The notes under the pieces: model-generated
The model's input: only the letters and a program-made list of their open reading frames with translations
Database searches by the model: none
What the model was told of the DNA's origin: nothing
In this document: piece after piece, positions 34,120 to 45,762 of the stretch
Layout: every line of letters begins with the position of its first letter
Position numbering within the stretch: position 1 is the stretch's first letter
From: Cercophora sp. LCS_1
Lineage: Eukaryota; Ascomycota; Sordariomycetes; Sordariales; Lasiosphaeriaceae
Length of the DNA: 64,000 nt
NCBI GenBank assembly: GCA_036250225.1
Contig: JAPZLL010000018.1
Span: 434,001 to 498,000 of the forward strand
Reading direction: 5' to 3'
Translations under genes and position numbers: made by a program

Positions 34120-37100
34120 CTATGCATCCATGCCATCCAGCTCGATCAACCTCGTAACCATGCGAATCACCTCATTCCCGTGGAGCTCCATGGCCGGATC
34201 CTCGACCCGCTGCGCAATCAACCGATCAATCACGCCGCGGAGGCGAGACACGAGGACGCCGATTCGTGCCCACCCGCGGAGACGAAGCCAGCCATCCACG
34301 ACGAGGCCTCTTCCCTGAGTGTCTAGTTCTATTGCGCCGGAGAAGAGTAAGAGTGTGTATGCGTTGAATGCTGTGATGTAGTCAGCACATGGCCGCAATC
34401 AGTAAATTGGGGAGGTGAGGGGACGTACGAGTCAAATCGCGAATGAAAATCTTGCTGGTGGCCATCTTTGTAAAGTAGCTCAGGTAGGCTGCGTTTCCAC
34501 CAAACCCTTGGCTTTCGAACAGGGTGCTGCCGGGGTGGATGAAGACGCGGCCGTTTTCCTGTGCAAAGTACTTGATTGTCTTGGCTTCGGGGTCGAGTTC
34601 GACGGCGCCCGAGACGCTGGTGGCGAATTTCTTGTCGGGGTATTGGATTCGTGCGATCTGAGGGGAAAACGCCGACGCTGTGAGGGCGCGGAGCAGGGCA
34701 GGAGAGGAAGTGGTGTTGTTCTTGGGGTTGATGCCCATTTCACGGAGGGCTGTGAAGAATTGGGCGCGTGTTGAGGATATGTCGTTGAGGGTGGCCCATG
34801 AGAGGAAGTTCTCGTCGCACCAGGAGCGGACGCGGCGCTGGGGCTCGCGGTTGCGCATCATGGCGTCCCATTCTTGGAAAGCGCGGAGGTCTGTGAGGAG
34901 ATCGCCGTCGTGGGAGCGGGCAAAGCGCATTTTTGCTTCTTTGGCTTCGTCGCGCTTGTCGGGCGGGTTGAGGAAGGGGGACTTGGTGCTGAGGATGGCG
35001 GCGATGGAGACGCTATCGTCGAGGCAGCCAAAAATAGAGCCGTACACCATGAGCTTGCCGCAGCGTAGGTCGGCAGGGATGAGGGCGAGTTGCTCGCCGA
35101 GGGCTGTGAGCTCATCACCGTCGAGAGCACCTATCCGACGAAGCATGCTGACAGCACCGTCAACTGCTGTAGAGTCGGGGGGTGTGGGCGCGCGGGAGAG
35201 GAAGTGTGGGATGTCGCGGATGCCCATTGCCCTTACGGCGAGACAGAGTTGCTCGAGCGGGACGCGGCGGATTTCGGGATCGGGCCGTTCCGCCATCTGC
35301 GTTTGTTCCAGGTTCCGAGTGAAGAGCTTGTAGCAGGTGCCGGCTTGAACACGGCCGGCACGACCGCGTCGCTGCTTGCAGGCTGCGAGCGAAGCCCATG
35401 TTTCCTCTAGCTTGCGCATGTTGTTCTGGGGGTCGTACGAGGTTTCCTTGACGCGGCCACTGTCAATCACGGCGACAATATCGTCGATTGTAATGGATGT
35501 CTCGGCCACATTGGTGGCTACAACAACCTTACGCTTGGACGGGGGAGGCGAAGAGAAGACCTTCTTTTGCTCCCGCGTCTCGAGCGAGGCGTGAAGGGGA
35601 AGGACATGAAGAGATGAGAGGAACCGAAGGACTGAGCAGGCACGGTTGATCTCGGCGACACCAGGGAGAAAAATGAGAATCCCGCCTGGTTTCCCTGAAG
35701 CGGACAGATGCTCATCAATCCACTTGACGGTTTCGACAAGAAGATCATAGTTGATGCGACTGCCAAGCCTCTGAATGGTCTTGTTGACAGGGTCAACATC
35801 GCGAGAGTCAGATGTCTTGGAGTGATCGTCGTAGTAGTCGTTTCTGCCGGCGATGGCAAAGTCTGTCATGCGGATAACGTCGTCAAGATAGACGTCTCGC
35901 ACGGGATAGGTCCGCCCAGCAATCTCGACCAATCCGACAGTGACACCCCTTTTGTCGACGGTGAAGTAGTCCCTGAAGGATGCCGCATCGAGTGTGGCGC
36001 TCATGAGGACAAGCTTGAGATCACGACGCACATACAAGACGTCGCGAATGATGCTGAGCAGAAAGTCCGTGTCAAGGCTGCGCTCGTGGACTTCATCAAC
36101 CACAACATGGCTGACGTCCGCCAGTGAAGCAACAACGTCCTCCACACGGCCGCCAGATGTCTGCAGTCGTCTGAGTAGCACACCAGTAGTCACAAACGTG
36201 ATCTTGGTATCGTTGGAGGTCTTGTGCTCGCCGCGGATCGAGTAGCCCACTTCCTGGCCGACTGGGGAACAGCGCTCCTCGCTCACACGGTCTGCCAAAC
36301 CCAGTGCTGAGATACGACGCGGTTGTGTGACGATGATGTTTGCGCCCTCTCCGAGACCCTTGGCATACAGGTCATCGAGGACGAACTGCACAGACTGTGT
36401 AGACTTTCCCGAACCCGTCTCTCCTGAGATGATGGTGACTTGGTTTTCTAGGACTGTCTGCACGACCATGTGTCGTACTTGCCAAGCAGGAAGCCTCTCG
36501 CGCTGTGACAGCGTCTTCTTGTAAGCCGGGGCCTCCGTTCGTGCAAGCCACTCGCTCTTGCTCTGCGGGTTGGCGATCCACTTGATCGGCTGGGGATAGC
36601 GTGGTCTCCTCTTTCTTGGCTTGAAAGCTCTTGGCTCCTCCGAGGCAGCAGATGCCACCGACGCGACATCACGGAGAGCCCCGGGTCGTTCGATAATCTC
36701 ATTGATGTTCTCCTGGACCCAGCTTGCAACAAAGTAGACCTTCATCTCCTCTCCATGCAACGAGGTGTTGGCATATGCCAGTGCCTTCTTGATGATGCTG
36801 AGCTTTATATAGGCGGGAAGCGCAGCTTCAACGGAGAGGATGACCTGGGCGGGATACTGTGGCGACTTTCGGAACTGGAGAAGCGTCTCAACATCATTGT
36901 TGTCTCCGTTCACCACTGAATCCAGCTTGATCTGGCAGACGTCGGGTGATAGGCTGCTGTATTTGTCGCCAAAGCTAGCCTCCAGCGTAGCCATCTCCTC
37001 CTCCCAGCACTCATCGGGGCTCCGCCAAAAGTCATCGCCATTTGCCTCAGGTTGCGGTGCCTCCGAGCCGCTTGCCAGGAGAAGATTCTGCAGTGTCTCG

Positions 37101-38314
37101 GCTGCCCTGCCCTCATCACCGTCGCTCGCAGCAAGGATCTTTCGACACAGATCGACCGAGTAACCGGATTGCGAAAGCCGCTTGATCACACCCTCCTTCT
37201 TCAGATCAGTCGCCGCCACGGTAACGCCGGCCGTGTACCTCTCCGGCAGCGCCCACCGCGGAAGGTCATCCTCAGGAATGTGAACAAGCAGCCACTCAAG
37301 CGTCTCCTCGCGATCCTTGCACTCCCCCACAGCCTCCTCCACATGACTCTGTCGAAAGCCAAGCTCCTTAAACTCCTTGACAATCGCAGCCTTTTGCGCG
37401 GCCGTCATCACCACGCCATGCGGATTCCACACCGTCTCCCTCCTCAAAATCTCCTCGAGCTGCGACCGCGTCTTGTTCCCCATTTCAATCTTGGGCACAG
37501 TCGCCCACCCTCTCATCAAAGCATGCGTCCCACCACCACCACCACCACCAGGAGACGAACTCCCCCTGAGCGCCAAAACATTCCCCGGCTCGCTAGCCGC
37601 CTTCTCCTTAGCCGCCTGGATCTGCGCCCTCTTCTTCTCCGCCGCAGCCTTAGCCTCCTCCCGTTCCCTCAACGCCTGGAACGGATCAGCCTCATACATC
37701 CACCCCTTCCCCTCCTTGACATCCTGCTTCTTGAGCGCCTCAAATTCCTTCCACAGCGACTTGTAGTCAGGCGGCAGCATCATGTGCAGATTCTTCATGC
37801 TGCACACGCGGTACAGCGCGTACGTTGCCGCAAAGTGTTTTGCTTCAAGCGCGGTAGGCTTAAACGCGAGATGCACATGGCTCGGCGGCAGCTTGAAGGG
37901 CGCGAGCTTGGTCACCTCGCCTGTTTTGGGGTTTTTGGCGCTCAGGCTGACAAAGACGGAAAACCCGTCGGGCGTCTTGATGGTGTTGTAGTCTGGCCGT
38001 TCCCATTTTTGTTTCTGGCAGTGCTCTGAGAGCAGATTAACGGGTAGTTTGCCAGTCCATGAAGCACCGCCGATGATTTGCTTGACTGTTGGCTTAGGAG
38101 GTCCTAGTTCTTCCGAGGCGCTGGCGCCGGTGGTGGACGGACCGCCTGGTTTGCTGCCCCCGCCGCGACGGGACTTGGTGTCCTTGTCTGAATTTGTAAA
38201 GACGATAAAGTCATCCTCTGCTGGGCCTTTTTTGGCCGTGTCCTTTTTGGATTTGGATGATGAGCTGGCCGGGGTTGGAGCCGGGGCTGGAGGGGCAGCT
38301 TTTTTCTTGGCCAT
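34120..38314 (-). CDS. DExH-box RNA helicase, DHX57/YLR419W-like
   Basis: Exons 38314-34429 and 34370-34120 (intron 58 nt, CTGAC branch), predicting 1378 aa. Order: basic, Ser/Ala/Pro-rich N-terminus; a dsRBD-like region at residues about 75-180; coiled Lys/Glu segment and poly-Gly (a CCA microsatellite near 37,530); UBA-like three-helix regions (about 310-345 and 375-415); RWD domain (SPDECWEEEMATLEASFGD); then the helicase core with Walker A GETGSGKST, DEVH box (DEVHERS), SATL, ATNVAETSITI and QRRGRAGR, followed by HA2 and OB-fold regions. UBA plus RWD before a DExH core is the DHX57/YLR419W architecture. It is an ATP-dependent RNA helicase, probably cytoplasmic and ribosome-linked; exact substrate unknown. 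Without the small last exon the C-terminal domain would be truncated. Confidence 0.93.
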
Positions 38315-39428
38315 TTTGGGGGTACCTAGTTTCTGAGAGTGATGCTTTGTGGTTTTAAATGTAGTGTAGTGTGTGGTCCAGACTCAGGTCTCGCCGATGG
38401 TCCCCCAGATCAATGTCGGGCTCGCGATATCCATGGCCGTGAGAGAACAGAGCAAATGAAAATTGTGGAGCAGAGGCGACGCTGTTGCTAGCTGTCGCAA
38501 AGCACGGCGATGGCCATGTGGAACTTGATGCGGTCTTTCAGGCCATCCGCGCTCAAAGTTCGGATAAGACGGATAATTGCATATCGATAGTGAATTAAGC
38601 GAACACCCTTTCAACACCACGACACCTTGCGTCAGGACTTTGAGATCGATCAGGAGTATCAAGTCTTCATGATAAATGGCTGAAAGAGCCTTGACTTTTG
38701 GATAGGCAGGTCAAACAAATGAGATACTGGTAAAAAAAAAAAAATTGGTAAAAATCTAACTGTCGAGCCTCAACTCCACGAGGAAGGTCGACGGTTAGAA
38801 GTGGATTCATTTTTACAACTCTGAGAGTCGAACCCAGTGCCTCTAAGGAGGTCTACGCTCCAGACATGACCCATCATAGGTCCTAGCGGATAACCGCTGC
38901 ACCATCCAGGTCGGAACTGTTCTGGCTCGTTGAAAAAATAGGTCCGAAGCCTCATACATATCCCGCTCAAAGGAGGTCTATGGGTCCGTCAGCTATGGAA
39001 TCGAGGACATTGATCATATTACGATTCAAGGGTGGAATAGGATGAGATTCATCCAAAAGTGAATTTGATGAGCGAGGCACTGGGGGAATGGGAGAAAGCC
39101 ACCAGAAAGCAAAGTGGTGGCCGCCCGACCGACGCGATGAAGAGGGAAACACAATAAACAACCCAAGATTAGAAACCGCGAGAAGACCAAATAAACAAGC
39201 GAACAATTCAACAAACCTAGATCCAAACATATACCAATCCCAAAAGACCCCAAGCCGAACGAAACTTGCCCAGCCGTATCATACATCATTCCTCATCCGC
39301 CATTCCTCGGCGTTCCCGGCCATATCCTGCTCGGTGTCCCAAAGCTACTCAGCCGTCCACTAATTGACGTCCTTTGTCACACACGCGCACCGGTCAGCCT
39401 TGGATGCCACACAAACGGGCAAAAACTC
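38315..39428. other. Intergenic: helicase promoter and AT-hook 3' flank, with a SINE-like element
   Basis: Contains the tRNA-like element described separately (38732-38920). The remainder has no recognised gene. It is AT-richer than flanking genes, with short A-runs. Confidence 0.45.
38732..38920 (-). repeat. tRNA-like element with Pol III A and B boxes and T-tail (putative SINE or degenerate tRNA)
   Basis: On the minus strand, TGGTGCAGCGG (38904-38894) matches the tRNA A-box consensus TRGYNNANNNG, and 60 nt downstream GGTTCGACTCT (38834-38824) closely matches the B box. CTGGG-TTCGACT-CTCAG folds as a T-arm. Between the boxes are potential stems (GACC/GGTC, GTCT/AGAC, CCTC/GAGG). The acceptor stem does not close convincingly, so this is not a clean tRNA. 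About 80 nt further on the sequence ends in a run of 13 T (38744-38732), as in a Pol III terminator or SINE tail. A tRNA-derived SINE or tRNA pseudogene fits best; no clear target-site duplication was found. Confidence 0.5.
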
Positions 39429-40426
39429 TTACAGAAACCCGGACAAAAGACCGCTCGATGATGAATCACGAACCTGGTCGGCGGCGGCAGCCTCCCCCTC
39501 CCCCCCAGGCGCATCAGGCACCACGGTATCGTCTTGCTCTTCAGGAGCAGCAGTCGCATCAAGAGTAGGAAGAGGAGTAGAATCTGTTTGCATCACAACA
39601 AGAGGACACAACGACATCTCATTAGCCCATATTCTAGTAGAGATAGAGATAAGAGCCCCGTCCCTTTCTTCACCGCCCATCCACCACACCACCATTTCCC
39701 CGTCTCCCGAAGTATTTTATGATCCTCCCCTGTTGTCCCGTCCCCGTCCCCACTCCTAAACTGGAGAGAAGGGAGAAAACAAATTGAACCCGAATCCCAA
39801 CACCGAACGTGTGAAACCATTCCCAGAAGGAGTAATAAAACAGGGGGGTGTGTCGTATCGTCGAAAGCAAGCAAAAACGCTGACAATTACTCACTTTCAA
39901 CCTCCTCCTCTGCCCCCTTGCTCTTCCTCCCCCCCTTCTTCGCCGCCCCGCCCTTGGGTGTCTTCTTTGTCACCCCAGCACTGCCCTTCTTCTTAGCACT
40001 CGCGCTCTTAGGCGTGACATCGCTCTTCCTCTTGCCCTTGCCCCTTGGTGTCTTCTTGGTGGTCTTTTCCTCCTCCTCTTCCTCCTCCTCCTCTGCCTTC
40101 TGCTCCTCCTCCTCAGCGGCCTCCTCAGCAGCCGGTTCCTCGGCCTTTTCCTCCTCGCTCGAGCTCTCGGCTGCGCTCTCCGCAACAGCGGCTTCAGCGG
40201 CCCTTACTGCGGCCTTGGACGGTCTACCGCGCCTACCGGGGCCTGAACGCGTACCGACGGCAGCGGGCTTGGGCGCCGCCTTTTTGACGCCCGATCCGGG
40301 GGGTCGACCGCGCGGTCTGCCGGAGGGGGGCTTCGCGGCCTTCTTCTCCCAGGGGTCCTTGCGGGGACGGCCGCGGCCGCGCTTGACGGGGGGATCGGCG
40401 GTGTCGGCTGGTTTGGTGGGAGCCAT
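39429..40426 (-). CDS. AT-hook chromatin protein
   Basis: Exon 1 40426-39895. A GTGAGT donor at 39894 sits exactly where the unspliced frame would stop (39887-39889), and an acceptor (GCAAACAG) at 39584 opens an in-frame acidic second exon 39583-39429. Spliced product 228 aa; unspliced 179 aa. Residues about 17-70 contain three AT-hook cores (RGRPRK, RGRPPG, RGRPSK), which bind the minor groove of AT-rich DNA. Then comes an acidic, Glu-rich region with a poly-E run, then a Lys-rich segment with TPRGKGKRK and KKTPKG. It is probably an abundant HMGA-like chromatin architectural protein. The 311-nt intron is longer than usual here, so the second exon is less certain than the first. Confidence 0.75.
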
Positions 40427-41325
40427 TTTGTTGTGCTTTGCTTTTGAAATAATTAGATATTTTTATCTCCGAAATAACCGCAACAGAACGGGTGGATTTA
40501 CACAAAAAGGCACGTCAATGACAAAAAAAGAATCGTGATATTCTTTTTCAATTTAATGACCAAAAAATCAAGCCCGTGCGAAACAGGGAACTTGACGAGG
40601 ATAGATGAAATCCCACGTGGATAGGGAGAAGGCGGGAGGGGATTGGATTTTTGGGGGAATTATTTCGAGATAAAGATGCGATGGGAGATGGGGAGGGGAT
40701 GGTTTTATTTCTGGATTTTGGGAACGGGCGCGACGCGGTCGGGTCCCCCTGCTGATTAGCTTGCTTAGGGGGGGTGTTGGTTTGACGCGAGTGGCTCGCG
40801 TCGCTGTGCAGGGAAGGCGCAACAGTGGATTTTTTTGGACGAGGGAAGCAGGGGACGGGGTGATATTTTTGCAAATCAAGAGGTTTACGCAGCTCGCTTA
40901 AAACGTTAGCGTATCAGATTGCCCGGCTCAAGCGTGTGTCTCAGCAATTTGGGAGCACCATCCGGTAGGTAATCCGTAGCTCTAGGGCTTTCGACCGGTG
41001 AAAACGGTTTGCATGGTGTTGTTGAGGCGCCGCCATAACAGTCTGGGGAGCTCTCGGTCGGGAGCTTGGACCTTGCAACAAGTATTCGGATTGATGCTGT
41101 GATATTGACATATAATACACCCAATACCGCCTAAGCCAGTTCCTCGCCGTCAACTGCAACTTTTGTTTCGCGTTAAAGCAATCCCAGGCTCCGGTCTCAT
41201 GAGAACAAATCCGCCATGACCGACAAAAGTGTACCCCTAAAGCAATCTTACAAAAAGCTTGACCCGAAAGATGCTCCGTTGTGCCTATCACCCGTCATCA
41301 TTAAATCGTCTCTACATGGCTCCAT
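40427..41325. other. Intergenic: AT-hook promoter and Irc22 3' flank
   Basis: About 900 nt, tandem minus-strand arrangement. Low-complexity poly-T/A and G-rich stretches occur; no gene recognised. Confidence 0.5.
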
Positions 41326-42233
41326 CTATTGCTTCTTGCCGCTGGCGCTGCTCTTGACGCGCTTGGCCACGGGGCGGTTGATGTGGTGGCTGGGGATCCA
41401 GCTCTCGTCGTAGTCCTTGTCGGCGCCGCTGGTGACGCCGGCCGACTCGGAGCCGGACACGGGCTCGGCCTCGACCTTCTTGGCCTTCTTGCTGGTCTTG
41501 ACGGGGCGGGCCTGAGGGAACAGAGTCTCGATCCAGGTCTTGTAGACAAAGTAGAGGGTACCGCCGAAAACACCACCGAGGACGAGCCAGAGGAAGAGAC
41601 TGGGCAATTGTTAGCTAGGGTCAGGAATGCTAAAGCTGGGACAAGCTTACATCTGAGGGTCGAAGAAGCTGGTAGGGGGCTCAACAATGCTGGCGGGACC
41701 GCTGTGGGCCTCGATCTGGAAGATGTTTCCGGCCTTGTTGGAGATGACAGCGAGGAGATCGACAATGGTGTCCTGGGGCATCATGTCGAGGACAAAGTCG
41801 TACGGCACAGTGCTCTTCTCGCCGGCGGGGATCGAGAGCTTGTAGGGGATGGTCGTCAGGTTGCGCAGGATGCCAGCCGACTCGGGCGCACCCTCGGGAA
41901 GGGGCTGGGTGGTCTTGAGCAGGCCGCCGACAACCATGACCTCAATTGCATCATCCTCGTGGTTGGTGATGTCAATCAGAGCCTTGGTGACACGGCCGTT
42001 GACAAGCTTGACGCCGAAGATGTCGGCCTCGGGGAATGTAGTCTCGACATCGACCTTGAGCTCGGGGGCGGCGGCGCCGGCAGCATCGGACTCGGGGGAG
42101 ACCTGGCGCTGTGTCAGCTCATCGGATGCGAAAAGGGGTAGAGAGGAGCTGCATCACGTACATCGTCCTCCGCAAAGACGGAAGCTACGCGCAAGGCGAG
42201 GAGCGAGAGAGCAGACCACTTGAAGTTGACCAT
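41326..42233 (-). CDS. irc22: Irc22/TRAP-alpha-like ER membrane protein
   Basis: Exons 42233-42162, 42102-41651 and 41599-41326; introns 59 and 51 nt, all phases close, giving 265 aa. Residues 1-21 are a signal peptide (hydrophobic core SALSLLALRVASVFA). The lumenal domain follows, with NGRVTKALIDITNHEDDAI and the stretch from IPYKLSIPAGEKSTVPYDF to DMMPQDTIVDL, a beta-sandwich arrangement shared with the TRAP-alpha/SSR1 family. One transmembrane helix (LFLWLVLGGVFGGTLYFVY) leads to a short Lys-rich cytosolic tail. Irc22 is the fungal relative of translocon-associated protein alpha; a role near the ER translocon is likely but not well defined. Exon 1 carries exactly the signal peptide. Confidence 0.88.
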
Positions 42234-42744
42234 TTTGGCAGATACCGACGGGACAGCGAGGAATGATGGAAAGGGGCCTTGGGAGTTGGAGAAGATCCCA
42301 GAGCCAAGATGGATAGATGACGATGGCAGAAAAAAGTGGTGTGTGCAATCGCAATCTGGCCTCGTCAATTGGGGCCCACTCGCGCAATTGGGGAGCTATT
42401 GGCCCCCCTGTTTCGTAGTGTCTTGGCGCTGGGCGCAGATGCATTTATCGGGACATCCTTTATCGCCTGGTTACGTAAATCTGCAGTTGTGCATCAACTT
42501 GAGCTCTTGCTTCTCAATCGACTTTGGTTAGTTTGGGAGATGGAAAACTGGAAAACTTCTCAAATTCCACTCATTTCATGTCTTATCTCTCATCCCGCCG
42601 ATTATGCGCGAGGGTGGTTCATGGCGGTTAACTCACAACTCTAACACGCCTGGCGAAGTTAGTTTGCCTTATTCAGAATGACCTCATCCTCGGAACGGAG
42701 AGCCGAGACCCTGGCCAGCCAGCAACAGATCTATTTTCTATCCT
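42234..42744. other. Intergenic: Irc22 promoter and hydrolase 3' flank
   Basis: 511 nt between tandem minus-strand genes. Nothing recognised beyond the expected promoter. Confidence 0.5.
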
Positions 42745-44692
42745 CTACTGCGACGGGATCACGGGTAGGACGACGTAGTTCTCGAGACCCTCCCCAAAGT
42801 GAACAAAGTTATCTCCTGCGAACTTGGAAGGAGGTCTGCGACAGTCAGCGATGTTCACAGCTCGCAGAAAGGAAACATACCGGTCAATGTCAGAGTTGTG
42901 CTGGAAGACCCCTGAACCTTGGGTGTCCCCGCTGCTCACCTCAAGCACGATGCGACCTCCCTTATCCACAATCACATTTGTCGGCCACAGCTCAACGTCC
43001 ACGCCATAAACCTCTCCGGCCTTGACTGGGAGCACATCCGTCGACAGATACTCACGGTACGGCAGCCACGGCTTGTGCTTTGGATTCTCGTCGTGCACCT
43101 TGCGGTTGCTCACTCGAAGCCAGCCTTTGCAGAGCGGCACCGGGTCACCCGCCGTTCCGGTGTAGAAGATCTCCTTGCCGGTCGAGTCAAGATGCCGCAG
43201 CGTCAGGAACAGGTCGATATCAACCTCATCTGACGCATTCTCTGGAGTCACTGACACGTTCAAGTGGGCAACGATGTGTCCTGTGATCTCGATCTCCTCT
43301 TCAAACGGGTGGCTGGTGAATTGGATGACTTGGGGATTGTCCAGCGTCCCCAGTGCCTTGTATCCCACCTTGCCGGTGACAGCGTCTGGCTTGGTCTTTG
43401 AGAGCGTCTGATCAGCGGCGAGGTAGAAGTTGGTGTATTGCGTTCTGGGAATTGGCCAAGCGGCCTCCTCCCTCTTCTCGTATACCTTTTCCTTTTCTGC
43501 GTCGTTGAAACCAACGTCGCCCTTTCTCAGGGTCACGGTCACCGGAGGGACCTTGCCTGGGACGCTCCAGCCAACCCGGTCGTCTCCTTTGAGGAACGCA
43601 TCCAAGAAACTCTTTTGAAGTTCGACTTCCTCGTGGTAGTAGAAGGGCAGATCGTGGCGGCCGGTGATGAAGCGAAGATATTTCAGCTTCGACCCGGCGT
43701 ACGTGTAACCCAAGACATTGCCGCGAAGGTGCAGCAGAATGCCACCCCAGTTGGCGACACTGAGGACGGGAACCTCGATATCCTCCAGCCGGAATTCCTT
43801 GCTGGCATAGTACTCATCGTCACGGAACCGGTTCGCCTCGTTGTCCTTGGTCTGGTCCTTTCGGTTGGCAACTAGCACCCCATCTGGAAGATCACCCTCA
43901 ATGGTCTCTTCCTGGCCCCTCGCGCCAGGTCCGTCGGGAGGGAAGGTGATCTTCGACCGACCCGCTCTTCCGTACTGGTTGGTCAGGACCTGGCGATTCC
44001 ACCATACATTGATGAACTTGTTGGAGAAGATGCCGCCATGTCGACACCGGTCACGGTAATAATCCGACATGCCTTCCCACGGAATGATGGCCGCCAGTCC
44101 CTTGGGCCTGCGCGCAGCGACACGCCATTGCGAGCCTGATCATCAGCACCCTTCCGTTGAGGACTCATGTTGACTCACCAGCATAATACGAGATACCAAG
44201 CAGCCCGACCTTGCCCGTCGACCAACTCTGCTCGGCACACCACTCCACTACATCAAAGAAGCACTCGCTCGTCCCTCGGCTCATAGTGTCCAGAAGCCCC
44301 GGGCTCTGGCCCAGTCCACGCTCGTCGGCCCGCACAATAGCATAGCCCTCGCGGCACCAATACACGGGGTCAGGCGTTTCCCATGCTGAATATTTAGACC
44401 GATGCTCCGGGTTGACCTCACTGAAGGAGCCATTGTGGAAGGTCTCGTAGGGGATATCCTTGCCGTAGGGTCCATACGTGACTAGGACAGGGTACTTGGC
44501 GTTTGGATCAGACGAGAGGGGAAGGTACACGTTGGCGCGGATGGGCAGCGATGAGGCCTTGAGGGGGATCGAGACATTTTTCATGGAGGTGAGTCCATTC
44601 TCAGGATCGGGTGTGACCGTTAGCAGGTCCCTGACGGGTGGCGTTTGGACTTCTCCCATTGTCGCACTCGTTGGAGATGTTGCTGTTGACAT
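42745..44692 (-). CDS. CocE/NonD-family hydrolase (S15 Xaa-Pro dipeptidyl-peptidase-like)
   Basis: Exons 44692-44179, 44135-42881 and 42835-42745 (introns 43 and 45 nt); phases close, 619 aa. The N-terminal alpha/beta hydrolase has GYAIVRADERGLGQSPG and the nucleophile elbow GISYY, then ITGRHDLPFYYHEE as the candidate acid region; the C-terminal jelly-roll domain (HPFEEEIEITGHIVAHL, KGWLRVSNRKV) ends with the candidate catalytic His in VFQHNSD. The family includes cocaine esterase and cephalosporin acylase-like enzymes that cleave esters or amides; the substrate here is unknown. No signal peptide is seen, so it is probably intracellular. The first intron falls a few residues after the nucleophile serine. 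The last exon is only 91 nt. Confidence 0.88.
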
Positions 44693-45156
44693 GCTGGAGT
44701 GGAGTGAGCGTGAGCCTTACACTGAGCCCTACACCCCACCATGTCGCGTCGCAATCCGGGTCGGAACGTGGGGGCGGGGAAGCGCTGTAAGCATGTCGGG
44801 TGCTACCGAGTCCGGCTCCACGCGATCGGGGGTCCGATAGCTTGATCCGACGGCACTCGTTGACGGACGACACTTCTTGAAGCAATCACGCATCGATGTA
44901 GAATGTGGTGTGTGTCTTGGTTGACGGTTGGCAGACTCGGATACTCGTCAGGCCTAGAATCGGCCTGACGAGCATTGTCTTTACATGTCTACGAAACTTC
45001 AACAAACTCGACATTAGACATAATTGCAACTTCTTGCTTACAATCCGGACCCCGAATTATGACTCTCCGCCTATTGTCGACGTAAACACCTTTTCGTTGA
45101 GCCTCCCTCCTGTCACCCTCCACAGCCATGCGACGGACTTGTCAAATCAGCAGCGT
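44693..45156. other. Intergenic: hydrolase promoter
   Basis: 464 nt upstream of the hydrolase ATG. No gene recognised, but a small second exon of the neighbouring small ORF could fall here (see that entry). Confidence 0.4.
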
Positions 45157-45465
45157 TCACAACACCCCGCAGATCTCACTCACCGACTTGAGCCAAACCC
45201 CTTGAAACATGGTAAAGATGATAACCGACTCGACCGAATCCGATCCCCAAGGCCTCGACTCGCGATCCAGCTGCGTATTGATAGGTCTATAGGGAGGAAC
45301 CTGGCGATATTCCGTCTCCCAGCCAGGCGGATTCTCCAACGGCGCAGTCACATTTGGCGTCTCCTGCGTTGACGCACTCTGCAACTCATCGCCCCCCGTC
45401 AACCGAATCCTGTAATCCACTAGGTGGTCCGCCGTCGTTGTCGCTGTCGTCGCGATTCTCGACAT
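45157..45465 (-). CDS. Small hypothetical protein with a C-terminal hydrophobic segment
   Basis: Predicted 102 aa from the ATG at 45465; family not recognised. The sequence is not low-complexity: a Thr/Ala-rich N-terminus, then a soluble stretch with YRIRLTGGDELQSAS and PPGWETEYRQVPPYRP, then one possible membrane helix (SVIIFTMFQGVWL) near the C-terminus. The last codons contain TCG|GTGAGT, a good donor, and an acceptor near 45100 would append about a dozen basic residues instead of the unspliced tail; I cannot decide. It lies 297 nt from the divergent ALDH-like gene, the only support from context. Could be a small tail-anchored or mitochondrial membrane protein, or a chance frame. Confidence 0.45.
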   Translation of the reverse strand: MSRIATTATTTADHLVDYRIRLTGGDELQSASTQETPNVTAPLENPPGWETEYRQVPPYRPINTQLDRESRPWGSDSVESVIIFTMFQGVWLKSVSEICGVL

Positions 45466-45762
45466 GTTTGCTTTGAATCTTCCCGCTGAAAGTTGGCGTG
45501 TGTTGTCAATGAGTAAGTAAAACAAGGGCACCGCCACCCACTTTCCGACACGACCCCCCGAGCCCTGGAAACATCGGGTCGGGTCCCTCCACTCAAAGCC
45601 CCGACCCGACTCCAACTCTAAAAAAAAATCCCCGACGGCCGACCGACCGGGGTGGGTATAGCTCAGCTCAACTGCTTGCTTGCTTGTTCACCGCGTCTCC
45701 AACTTCAACCCACTGCCCAACACGCATCACGACCCAATGCAAATCACCACAACACCAACAAA

